Shown piece after piece: positions 44,161-51,741 of a DNA stretch of 64,000 bases. Source of the DNA: Buttiauxella sp. B2 (lineage in GTDB: Bacteria; Pseudomonadota; Gammaproteobacteria; Enterobacterales; Enterobacteriaceae); NCBI RefSeq assembly GCF_006376615.1, contig NZ_VEXQ01000009.1:62001-126000 (forward strand). The letters are read 5' to 3'. Each line of letters begins with the position of its first letter. The stretch's first letter is position 1. Made by a program: the position numbers and the translations under genes. The notes beneath the pieces were generated by a model that worked only from the letters and a program-made list of their open reading frames with translations, was not told where the DNA came from and made no database searches.

Positions 44161-44622
44161 TCGTAAATGATGTACGACCTGGTTGCTGCTGCCGCGCCAG
44201 ACAAGCGCCGGGTCCTTCAAATCCTGAACGAACTTACCGTCAATCAACACGTTAATTAAATCAATGATTTCACGCTGAGCTTGCGTTAACTCATCGAGTT
44301 TATAACCGGTCCACAGCCAGACATCTTTTCCGGGGCATTCCGCCCGAACCCGTTGCACCAGTTTGAGTACATCGGCGATATTCTGCGGATGAAGTGGATC
44401 ACCGCCTGAAAGTGACAACCCCTGGCGACGTATCCGCGTATCGTTCAGATCAGCAATTATCCGGTCTTCCATTTTCTGCGTGAATGCCACACCGGAATTA
44501 ACACGCCAGGTACTTTTGTTATAGCACCCCGGGCATTCGTGTACGCAACCGGAAACAAATAGCGTGCAGCGTGTTCCCGGCCCGTTAACGATATCGACTG
44601 GATAGTATTGGTGGACGTTCAT
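44158..44622 (-). CDS. nrdG: NrdG, anaerobic RNR activating enzyme
   Basis: NrdG is a radical-SAM activase that makes the glycyl radical on NrdD. The 154-residue product has the E. coli length. The radical-SAM cysteines are in SGCVHECPGCYNK (CxxxCxxC), and LSGGDPLHPQN is the conserved GGDP-type SAM motif. Its ATG overlaps the end of nrdD by one base. The pair supplies deoxyribonucleotides under anaerobic conditions. Confidence 0.96.
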   Translation of the reverse strand: MNVHQYYPVDIVNGPGTRCTLFVSGCVHECPGCYNKSTWRVNSGVAFTQKMEDRIIADLNDTRIRRQGLSLSGGDPLHPQNIADVLKLVQRVRAECPGKDVWLWTGYKLDELTQAQREIIDLINVLIDGKFVQDLKDPALVWRGSSNQVVHHLR

Positions 44623-46757
44623 TAGCCCAACTGCCCATTACCCAAATGCTTCACGCGACGCTTCACTTCTTCTTGCTTACCGGCGTTAAACGGGCGGGCA
44701 TCCGGGCTGCCGAGGTAGCCGCAAACACGGCGTGTTACTGATACGCGAGCTGCATCGTGGTTGCCACATTTCGGGCAGGTGAAGCCTTTGCTGGTGCATT
44801 CAAACTCACCGGTAAAGCCGCATTCGTAACACTCATCGATTGGCGTATTGGTACCGTAATATGGAACGTGTTTGTAGCTGTAATCCCAGACATCTTCCAG
44901 CGCTTGCAGGTTGTGCTGAATGTTCGGGTATTCGCCATAACAGATGAAACCGCCGTTCGCCACAGGTGGATACGGTGCTTCAAAATCGATTTTGTCGTAC
45001 GGGTTAACTTTTTTCTCAACGTCTAAGTGGAAGCTGTTGGTGTAATAGCCTTTATCGGTCACACCTGGAACCACACCAAATTCGGCGGTATCAAGACGGC
45101 AGAAACGGTCGCACAGGTTTTCACTTGGTGTGCTGTACAGGCTGAAACCGTAACCCGTTTCTTCTTTCCAGCTGTCGGTGGCCTGACGCAGACGTTCAAC
45201 AATCGCCACGGCTTTCGCGCGCAGCACTTCGCTGTCATAAACGTGCTGGTTACCAAACAACGCATTCACCGTTTCGTGGATACCGATGTAACCCAAGGAA
45301 ATCGACGCGCGACCATTCTTGAAGATTTCAGAAACGTCGTCGTCAGCTTTCAGGCGCACACCGCAAGCTCCTTCCATATACAGGATTGGCGCAACGCGAG
45401 CTTTCACCCCTTCCAGGCGTGCAATACGCGTCATCAGGGCTTTATATGCCAGCTCCAGGCGGCTATCGAGAAGCGCCCAGAAGGTGGCTTCATCGCCTTT
45501 GGCTTCCAGCGCAATACGCGGTAGGTTCAGGCTGATAACGCCGATGTTGTTACGGCCATCGTGAATCTGCTCGCCATTTTCTTCGTACACACCGAGGAAA
45601 CTACGGCAACCCATTGGCGTTTTGAACGAACCGGTGACTTTCACAACCTGGTCGTAGTTCAGGATATCTGGATACATACGCTTGCTGGCGCACTCAAGAG
45701 CAAGTTGTTTAATATCGTAGTTCGCATCGCCAGCTTTGTGGTTCAGGCCATCTTTAATGGCGAAGACCAGTTTTGGGAACACCGCTGTTTTACGGTTTTT
45801 GCCAAGGCCCGCGATGCGATTGCGCAGAATAGAAGTCTGAATCAGGCGTGATTCCCAACTTGTTCCCAGACCGAAACCGAAGGTCACAAACGGTGTTTGG
45901 CCGTTGGCGGTGTGTAGCGTGTTTACTTCATATTCCAGAGACTGGAAGGCGTCATAACATTCTTTCTCGGTACGAGAAAGTGCATAGCCTTTAGCATCTG
46001 GAATTTGCCATTCTTCAGCGGTTTGACGATGTTTTTCAAAGCTTGCCGTCACAAACGGAGCCAGTACTTCATCAATGCGGTTAATCGTGGTGCCGCCATA
46101 AATGTGGCTGGCAACCTGGGCAATGATTTGTGCGGTCACGGCTGTTGCGGTGGAGATAGATTTTGGTGGTTCAATCTCAGCATTGCCCATTTTAAAGCCG
46201 TGCGTCAGCATGCCTTTGAGATCGATAAGCATGCAGTTAAACATTGGAAAGAACGGCGAGTAATCGAGATCGTGATAGTGAATATCACCACGCTCATGCG
46301 CCAGTACCACATCACGTGGCAACAAGTGTTGCGAGGCATAGTGTTTAGCCACAATACCGGCTAGCAGGTCACGTTGGGTCGGGATAACCTTGCTGTCTTT
46401 ATTCGCATTTTCGTTGAGCAAGGCGGAGTTGGTTTGTTCTACCAGACCACGGATTTCCTGGTTCAGGCGGCCACGTTTCTCACGTTCGATATCACGGTCG
46501 TGGCGATATTCGATGTAAGCGCGTGCCAGTTGCTTGTAGTTACCCGCCATCAGTTGGTTTTCAACTGCGGTCTGAATCTCACCAATATCAACCTGGCTGC
46601 GGCCTTCCATCTGTGCACGCACAATATCTGCGACACGGCTGCAATAGTCTGCGTCATCGACTCCCGCTGCTTTAGCTGCACGAAGAATAGCTTCTTTAAT
46701 GCGCTCTGAAGTGAAAGGTACTTTGCACCCGTCTCTTTTCATCACATGCGGTGTCAT
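44622..46757 (-). CDS. nrdD: NrdD, anaerobic ribonucleoside-triphosphate reductase
   Basis: NrdD is the class III ribonucleotide reductase, which reduces NTPs to dNTPs using a glycyl radical and formate. The 711-residue product (E. coli 712) has an N-terminal ATP-cone (about 1-100) and a catalytic barrel. The C-terminal zinc site has four cysteines (ECYECGFTG and CPKCGNH), followed by the glycyl-radical motif RRVCGYLGSP. The promoter region upstream shows paired FNR and NrdR sites, consistent with anaerobic induction and NrdR repression. Confidence 0.97.
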   Translation of the reverse strand: MTPHVMKRDGCKVPFTSERIKEAILRAAKAAGVDDADYCSRVADIVRAQMEGRSQVDIGEIQTAVENQLMAGNYKQLARAYIEYRHDRDIEREKRGRLNQEIRGLVEQTNSALLNENANKDSKVIPTQRDLLAGIVAKHYASQHLLPRDVVLAHERGDIHYHDLDYSPFFPMFNCMLIDLKGMLTHGFKMGNAEIEPPKSISTATAVTAQIIAQVASHIYGGTTINRIDEVLAPFVTASFEKHRQTAEEWQIPDAKGYALSRTEKECYDAFQSLEYEVNTLHTANGQTPFVTFGFGLGTSWESRLIQTSILRNRIAGLGKNRKTAVFPKLVFAIKDGLNHKAGDANYDIKQLALECASKRMYPDILNYDQVVKVTGSFKTPMGCRSFLGVYEENGEQIHDGRNNIGVISLNLPRIALEAKGDEATFWALLDSRLELAYKALMTRIARLEGVKARVAPILYMEGACGVRLKADDDVSEIFKNGRASISLGYIGIHETVNALFGNQHVYDSEVLRAKAVAIVERLRQATDSWKEETGYGFSLYSTPSENLCDRFCRLDTAEFGVVPGVTDKGYYTNSFHLDVEKKVNPYDKIDFEAPYPPVANGGFICYGEYPNIQHNLQALEDVWDYSYKHVPYYGTNTPIDECYECGFTGEFECTSKGFTCPKCGNHDAARVSVTRRVCGYLGSPDARPFNAGKQEEVKRRVKHLGNGQLG

Positions 46758-46779
46758 GATTTCTCCATTTTAAAAAAGG

Positions 46780-46788
46780 TTATCCACA
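46780..46788 (+). promoter_or_regulatory. DnaA box in the nrdD leader (proximal)
   Basis: TTATCCACA is an exact match to the high-affinity DnaA box. It lies 22 bp upstream of the nrdD start codon. A second exact copy lies 79 bp further upstream in the same orientation. Confidence 0.6.
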
Positions 46789-46858
46789 AACGGATAGGAT
46801 GGTTCGCAAGCGGGATTTGCTCGCTTTGCCATAGGCTTTCCATTTTTCTGGCCTATGT

Positions 46859-46867
46859 TTATCCACA
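46859..46867 (+). promoter_or_regulatory. DnaA box in the nrdD leader (distal)
   Basis: A second exact TTATCCACA. It overlaps the left arm of an inverted repeat TCCACAGA (46862-46869) / TCTGTGGA (46885-46892), so in RNA the same bases could form a hairpin. Confidence 0.6.
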
Positions 46868-46916
46868 GATAATCCCCAGAATCGTCTGTGGAACTTGTTG
46901 CTATAATAGTCGAAAG

Positions 46917-46963
46917 ATACAATATGTAGGGGCGGGGTGCATTTTAAGGTCTATATGTAGTGA
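46917..46963 (-). promoter_or_regulatory. Two NrdR boxes and core promoter of nrdDG
   Basis: Box 1 (46917-46932, core CAATATGTAG) and box 2 (46948-46963, core CTATATGTAG) each match the 16-bp NrdR consensus ACACTATATATAGTGT at 11 positions. Their centres are exactly 31 bp apart, three helical turns. Between them lies TAAAAT (minus strand, 46941-46946), a likely -10 element placing the transcript start near 46933. NrdR tetramers binding both boxes would cover the promoter. Confidence 0.7.
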
Positions 46964-47004
46964 TTTGCATCAAAGATGTTTGCGATTTTATTGATGCAGA
47001 ACAA
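46960..47004 (-). promoter_or_regulatory. Two FNR sites upstream of nrdDG
   Basis: GTGATTTGCATCAA (46960-46973) and TTGATGCAGAACAA (46991-47004) each match the FNR consensus TTGAT-N4-ATCAA at 9 of 10 defined positions. Their centres are 31 bp apart. With a start near 46933 they fall at about -33.5 and -64.5, which are the positions I recall for the E. coli nrdDG promoter. Confidence 0.72.
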
Positions 47005-47066
47005 AGTAAATCGGGCGTAGCAGGAAGGATGGGCTGTGTGGAGAATTCTTAAAATTTCAGTATGAG

Positions 47067-47092
47067 TTTCTCCCTCCTGGCAGAGGGAGAAA
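47067..47092 (-). other. Perfect hairpin after treC
   Basis: TTTCTCCCTC / GAGGGAGAAA forms a perfect 10-bp stem with a 6-nt loop, 11 bp beyond the treC stop. There is no T-run on the minus strand, so it may protect the 3' end of treBC mRNA or give weak termination. Confidence 0.55.
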
Positions 47093-47102
47093 GAGTAGAC
47101 GA

Positions 47103-48761
47103 TTACCCTTGTAACCAATAAACCGCCTCAAACGGTCGCAGGCTTATCTCACCGGGTTTACCCGCCGCTTCAGCGTAGTTGCTCATCAGCACATCCCATT
47201 CACCATCGAAGGCTTCTGGCATCCACCACTGATTCTCACGGCTAAGATTTGCGGCAACAATCAATGTTTGCCCTTGCCATTCGCGGCGATAACACCACAA
47301 ATATGGATGTTCTGGCAGCAGATCCTGATAGTTACCCCAGGTGAATACAGGATTCGCCTTGCGTAATTTAATCAGTTGCTGATAGGCATAAAACACGGAG
47401 TTTGGGTCATCAATAGCTGCTTTGGCGTTAATGGTTTGATAGTTATCACACAGGTTTATCCACGGTGTTCCGTGAGTAAATCCGGCGTGTTCGCCATCGT
47501 CCCATTGCATTGGTGTGCGGCTATTATCGCGGGATTTACTGGCGAGAATTGCCAACAGATTGTCGCTGTCTCGCCCCTGAGCGCGGAGTTCAGCATACAT
47601 GTTGTGGCTTTCCACATCGCGATAATCAATGATGCGTTTGAAATGTGGGTTAGTCATCCCCAATTCTTCGCCCTGATAAATATACGGCGTGCCTTGCATA
47701 CCGTGTAGCACCATTGCCAGCATTTTCGCCGCAGGAACTCGCAACTCACCTTCATCGCCAAAACGTGACACGATGCGCGGTTGGTCGTGGTTGCACCAGA
47801 ACAAAGCATTCCACGCCACATTATGCATGCCTTGCTGCCAGTGGCTGAAGATAGCTTTTAGCGCCACATAGTCAGGTGCCGCTAACGCCCATTTTTGCCC
47901 GCCAGGGTAGTCCACTTTCAGATGGTGGAAGTTGAACGTCATCGACAGTTCATTGCTATTCAACGCCGCATATTGCTGGCAGTTATCGAGAGTTGTCGAC
48001 GACATTTCCCCCACAGTCATCAGCCCGCGTGGGGTAAACACATCACGGCTGAATTCTTGCAGATATTCGTGAATGCGTGGCCCGTCGGTGTAAAAACGAC
48101 GCCCGTCACCACCGTCAATATCGTTTGGGAAATCCTGATCTTTAGATATGAGGTTTATCACATCGAGACGTAAACCATCTACGCCGCGATCGGCCCAAAA
48201 CTCACAAACTTTTTTCAGTTCAGCGCGAACATGCGGGTTTTCCCAGTTGAGATCCGCCTGCTCGGGTGCAAACAGGTGCAGATAATACTGGCCACTTTCT
48301 GCATGCCAGCGCCAGGCGTTGCCGCCAAATTTGGAGCGCCAGTTGTTTGGCAAAATGTCTGGTGTGCCGTCGCGCCAGATATAAAAATCGCGGTAAGGGC
48401 TCTCTTTATTCAGCGATTCGTGGAACCAGGCATGCTGCGTAGAAGTATGGTTAAACACCATATCCAGAATGATACGGATCCCGCGGACGTGAGCCTCAGC
48501 GACCAGCTTGTCGAAGTCATCCAGCGTGCCGTAGGTGGGATCGATGGCGCAATAATTGGCGACGTCGTAGCCGTTATCAATCTGTGGGGAAATATAAAAC
48601 GGGGTCAGCCAAATGGCATCAACACCCAACAGCTTTAAGTAGTCCAGGCGCTTAATTACGCCTGCGAGATCGCCGGTGCCGCTGCCGGTCGTGTCCTGAA
48701 AACTCTTCGGGTAGATCTGGTAGATGACACCATGCTGCCACCATGGAGGAGTTGTATTCAT
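47103..48761 (-). CDS. treC: TreC, trehalose-6-phosphate hydrolase
   Basis: TreC is a cytoplasmic GH13 enzyme that splits imported trehalose 6-phosphate into glucose and glucose 6-phosphate. The 552-residue protein (E. coli 551) has the GH13 regions DMVFNHTS, GLRLDVINL (catalytic Asp), TVGEMSST (acid Glu) and FWCNHDQPR. It is downstream of treB across a 129-bp gap containing a repetitive palindromic element. Confidence 0.96.
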   Translation of the reverse strand: MNTTPPWWQHGVIYQIYPKSFQDTTGSGTGDLAGVIKRLDYLKLLGVDAIWLTPFYISPQIDNGYDVANYCAIDPTYGTLDDFDKLVAEAHVRGIRIILDMVFNHTSTQHAWFHESLNKESPYRDFYIWRDGTPDILPNNWRSKFGGNAWRWHAESGQYYLHLFAPEQADLNWENPHVRAELKKVCEFWADRGVDGLRLDVINLISKDQDFPNDIDGGDGRRFYTDGPRIHEYLQEFSRDVFTPRGLMTVGEMSSTTLDNCQQYAALNSNELSMTFNFHHLKVDYPGGQKWALAAPDYVALKAIFSHWQQGMHNVAWNALFWCNHDQPRIVSRFGDEGELRVPAAKMLAMVLHGMQGTPYIYQGEELGMTNPHFKRIIDYRDVESHNMYAELRAQGRDSDNLLAILASKSRDNSRTPMQWDDGEHAGFTHGTPWINLCDNYQTINAKAAIDDPNSVFYAYQQLIKLRKANPVFTWGNYQDLLPEHPYLWCYRREWQGQTLIVAANLSRENQWWMPEAFDGEWDVLMSNYAEAAGKPGEISLRPFEAVYWLQG

Positions 48762-48800
48762 AAAACATTCCTAAAACGGTGAGGCCATCACGGCCTCTGA

Positions 48801-48875
48801 TGTCGGATGTCGCTAACGCTAATCCGACCTACGAAAAGTAGTGGTAGGGTGGATTAGCGCAAGCGACATCCACCA
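48801..48875. repeat. REP/BIME-like inverted pair between treB and treC
   Basis: Two 32-bp palindromic units lie in opposite orientation. The left one (48801-48832) starts TGTCGGATGTCGCTAACGC and ends CCGACCTAC. The right one (48844-48875) starts GTAGGGTGGATTAGCGC and ends CATCCACCA. The second is close to the reverse complement of the first, and each has its own dyad around the TTAGCG / CGCTAA core. This is the form of enterobacterial REP (palindromic unit) pairs. A short hairpin GAGGCC / GGCCTC precedes it at 48781-48797. Confidence 0.72.
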
Positions 48876-48890
48876 TTGGTTGTGAACTGT

Positions 48891-50309
48891 CTACACCACT
48901 AACAACGTGCCCTGACGGTACTTGCGCTTATACATCACGCTGGTCAGTACGATGGGAACCACCACTGCAATCAGAATCGCGAGGGAATAAACTTCCCAAT
49001 AACGTGGCTGAATGGACAGGATACCAGGCAAACCACCGACGCCAATCCCGTTCGCCATCACGCCGCTCAGGCCACACAGCAAGCCTGCAAGACCAGAACC
49101 AATCATCGCGCACAGCATCGGGAAGCGGTATTTCAAGTTGATGCCGTACATTGCCGGTTCGGTCACACCCAGGTATGCGGAAATCGCTGCCGGAACTGAA
49201 ATCTCACGTTCGTTATGTTTACGGCTACAAATGATGATGCCGACAACCGCGGATGCCTGAGCAATGTTAGACAACGCAATCAGTGGCCACACAGGCGTTC
49301 CACCCATGCTCTGAATCATTTGCATGTCGATGGCGAGCGTCGTCTGATGCACGCCGGTAATCACCAATGGCGCGTACATGAAACCAAACAGCGCGGCACC
49401 GATAGGTGCAAAACTGCCGGTCATCAAGTGGCGAACCGCAAATGCCACACCGTCACCAATCCAGCGACCGAACGGGCCGATAAACGCGTGTGCCAGGAAT
49501 ACTGCCAGAATCAGTGAACACACAGGTACTACTACAAGATAGAGGTAATCTGGCACGATGCGCTTCAGACGCGTCTCAATAAAGCCAAGAGCCAGGCCCG
49601 CCAGCAGTGCTGGAATCACCTGTGCCTGATAACCGACTTTCTCGATCGTGAACCAGCCAAAGTTCCACACTTCCGGAATTTTGCTACCTAATTCATAGGC
49701 ATTCATCAACTGTGGTGATACGAGCGTGACGCCAAGTACAATCCCAAGGATAGGCGTCCCACCCATTTTTCGCACGGCAGACCAGCAAATACCGACTGGC
49801 AGATAGAAGAAAATGGCCTCGCCAATCAGCCACAAGAAGTCGTAGATGGATTGCAAAGAAGGGTGCATTTGCGCAAGCGTCTGGCCGTTGCTCATCGGCA
49901 AATCACCGATCACATTGCGGAAACCTAAGATCAAACCACCGCTTATCAATGCCGGTAACAGAGGGAAGAAGATCTCCGCAAAGTGGGAAATCAATTGCTC
50001 ATGCCACTTCATATTCTGGCGTGCGGCAAGTTTGGCTTGTTCTTTATCCGCTGTGCTATGTCCTGTAGCCGCAATCAACGCTTGATAGTAATCGCCCACT
50101 TCCGGGCCAATCACCACCTGGAACTGCCCGGCGTTGGTAAAGCAGCCTTTGACCATCGGCAGTTCTTCGATTTCTTTTGGGGAAGCCGCCGCTGGGTTGT
50201 TCAATACAAAACGCAACCGGGTAATACAGTGGCTCACGGTTGCAATGTTGGCACGTCCGCCGACCAGGTCTATCAGCCTGTCTATATCCTGTTGTTTCAC
50301 TTTGGCCAT
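48891..50309 (-). CDS. treB: TreB, trehalose-specific PTS IIBC component
   Basis: TreB imports trehalose and phosphorylates it to trehalose 6-phosphate, using EIIA-Glc as phosphate donor. The start at 50309 gives 472 residues (E. coli 473). The IIB domain (1-90) has the phosphorylated Cys28 in SHCITRLRF. The IIC domain (about 105-465) has about ten membrane helices and the GITEP-like segment LGVTEPAMYGIN. The longer reading from 50348 is not supported. The TreR operator and promoter lie directly upstream. Confidence 0.95.
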   Translation of the reverse strand: MAKVKQQDIDRLIDLVGGRANIATVSHCITRLRFVLNNPAAASPKEIEELPMVKGCFTNAGQFQVVIGPEVGDYYQALIAATGHSTADKEQAKLAARQNMKWHEQLISHFAEIFFPLLPALISGGLILGFRNVIGDLPMSNGQTLAQMHPSLQSIYDFLWLIGEAIFFYLPVGICWSAVRKMGGTPILGIVLGVTLVSPQLMNAYELGSKIPEVWNFGWFTIEKVGYQAQVIPALLAGLALGFIETRLKRIVPDYLYLVVVPVCSLILAVFLAHAFIGPFGRWIGDGVAFAVRHLMTGSFAPIGAALFGFMYAPLVITGVHQTTLAIDMQMIQSMGGTPVWPLIALSNIAQASAVVGIIICSRKHNEREISVPAAISAYLGVTEPAMYGINLKYRFPMLCAMIGSGLAGLLCGLSGVMANGIGVGGLPGILSIQPRYWEVYSLAILIAVVVPIVLTSVMYKRKYRQGTLLVV

Positions 50310-50368
50310 TTTGATGTTCCGAAGGAGTGAGGGGTTAGCTGCGTGCAAGGTTATCTTTTAATCTTTTT

Positions 50369-50397
50369 TATGAAAACGGGAACGTTCCCAAAATCAA
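50369..50397 (-). promoter_or_regulatory. treB promoter with TreR operator in the spacer
   Basis: On the minus strand TTGATT (50392-50397) and TTCATA (50369-50374) are 17 bp apart. The perfect 12-bp palindrome GGGAACGTTCCC (50378-50389) fills the spacer. This is the type of operator expected for the LacI-family repressor TreR, encoded immediately upstream. Confidence 0.72.
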
Positions 50398-50430
50398 GTG
50401 ACGATCACAATAAACCGTGAACGAAGACGG

Positions 50431-51378
50431 TTACAGCAACGAACCAGGGATCACTATTTGGCGCAGATCGCAGGACTGCGTGATTTGGCCGATCAACTGC
50501 CGTGCGGCCTGGCGTCCGGCTTCTGCATAGCCTGGATCGACGGTGATAATTTCTGGATGGAGGAATTTCATCAGCGGCGTACTGCCCACGCTTGCCAGTT
50601 GAAGCGTTGTGATTTGTTTTTCCTGCAAATACTTACTGGCCCCAAGGGCGAGGGTATCGGTGGCGCAAACCAGGGCGGTGGTTTCTGGCATCAATACTTC
50701 TTCTACGTGATCATAGCCTTGCTTCATCGCCAGGCCCGGAAGAACGAAGTTTGGCGTTAAAGCATGGGCTTTGCAAAAAGCGAGATACGCCTCATGTCGG
50801 CGATAACCGGTCGTGATATCGCTATGAGGAACACCAAGGAAGCTGATATGTCGGTGACCTTGTTCGTACAGGCGCGTCATCAGAATAGTAATGGCCCCTT
50901 CGTCGTCATAACAAACTGAGGCAAATCCTTTGGCGTCTCGTGCCATCAAAACCAGCGTTGATTGCCACGGCTGTAAAATTTTCTCAGGAATGCCGGTGAA
51001 GCCAAACAAAATGACGCCGTCGATATTACGCCGCTGCAAGACACCAAGATGCTCTTCAACCAGTTTCGGGGAAAACTGGCTTTCCATCATGATGGGATCA
51101 TAGCCTTGCTCATAAAGCGACGGGAGCATGGTTTGCACCGCCAGATTTTCCGATAGCGAATCCAGACGCGTCACAATAATGGCGACGACTTTATCGCTCT
51201 GCCCACGCATAGCACGCGCTGAACGGGAAGGGGAGAAGCCTTCTTGCTGCATTACCGCTTCCACACGTTCACGCGTGCGGGCGCTGACCCCGCTTTCATT
51301 ATTCAGAACGCGAGAGACAGTGGATTTACCCACACCGCTTAAGCGGGCGATATCTTTTATCGTGAGACGGCTTTGCAT
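50431..51378 (-). CDS. treR: TreR, trehalose operon repressor (LacI family)
   Basis: TreR represses treBC and is released by trehalose 6-phosphate. The start at 51378 gives 315 residues, the E. coli length. The N-terminal LacI helix-turn-helix is TIKDIARLSGVGKSTVSRVL, and the rest is a periplasmic-binding-protein-like effector domain with DGVILFGF and ETTALVCATDTLALGA. It lies 121 bp upstream of treB and diverges from mgtA. Confidence 0.95.
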   Translation of the reverse strand: MQSRLTIKDIARLSGVGKSTVSRVLNNESGVSARTRERVEAVMQQEGFSPSRSARAMRGQSDKVVAIIVTRLDSLSENLAVQTMLPSLYEQGYDPIMMESQFSPKLVEEHLGVLQRRNIDGVILFGFTGIPEKILQPWQSTLVLMARDAKGFASVCYDDEGAITILMTRLYEQGHRHISFLGVPHSDITTGYRRHEAYLAFCKAHALTPNFVLPGLAMKQGYDHVEEVLMPETTALVCATDTLALGASKYLQEKQITTLQLASVGSTPLMKFLHPEIITVDPGYAEAGRQAARQLIGQITQSCDLRQIVIPGSLL

Positions 51379-51452
51379 AGCGACGGTTCTTCCCTGCAAT
51401 CAATTTCTTATTAGAGTAAGGCTTGCCAACGATACCACAATGGAAAAAATCT

Positions 51453-51469
51453 GGTTTAGATGAGGTTTA
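51453..51469 (+). promoter_or_regulatory. PhoP box of the mgtA promoter
   Basis: GGTTTA-GATGA-GGTTTA is the direct hexamer repeat with 5-bp spacer recognised by PhoP. A -10 element TAGACT (51482-51487) begins 12 bp downstream, the usual spacing for a PhoP-activated promoter lacking a -35 box. The transcript would begin near 51494. Confidence 0.82.
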
Positions 51470-51493
51470 GTTTTACGGGTGTAGACTGTGCCT

Positions 51494-51741
51494 GTAGAAA
51501 TATTTTTTAACCGGAGGCGACATGGAACCCGATCCCAGTCCTAAAACTGTAATGACAGGAATAATCCGGTAATAATCCCTTCTTATTAGATGTGGCTGCC
51601 TTACCGGATAGCGTAAGGCAGTGGCGTGGATCGTACTTTTCAATGATGTCCCTGCTGATGAAAAAATTTGGCCTGCAAGGCAAGGATTAGCCGTGCCTGC
51701 ATGCTAACAGGTACCGTATTATGCGGTGCTAAGGGACTACT
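51494..51741 (+). promoter_or_regulatory. mgtA 5' leader (Mg2+-responsive)
   Basis: A leader of about 248 nt separates the inferred start site from mgtA, similar to the 264-nt leader of Salmonella mgtA. It encodes the MgtL peptide and contains a perfect 7-bp stem GCCTTAC / GTAAGGC (51598-51619). In Salmonella and E. coli this leader controls transcription into mgtA in response to Mg2+ through alternative structures and Rho. Confidence 0.7.
51522..51572 (+). CDS. mgtL: MgtL leader peptide
   Basis: A 16-codon ORF, MEPDPSPKTVMTGIIR, follows a strong GGAGG at 51513-51517. Its first five residues MEPDP and Pro7 match E. coli and Salmonella MgtL, while the basic second half of those peptides is not conserved. 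The acidic/proline-rich start is the part reported to destabilise translating ribosomes at low Mg2+. Position within the mgtA leader fits the known arrangement. Confidence 0.85.
   Translation: MEPDPSPKTVMTGIIR

Noticed and set aside
46746-46994. 82-codon plus-strand frame opposite the nrdD leader
   Set aside because: It lies over the nrdD promoter, leader and DnaA boxes and has no protein-family features.
50392-50412. Possible CRP site near the treB promoter
   Set aside because: GTGATCGTCAC has only a 3-bp spacer between half-sites instead of 6; it does not meet the CRP consensus.
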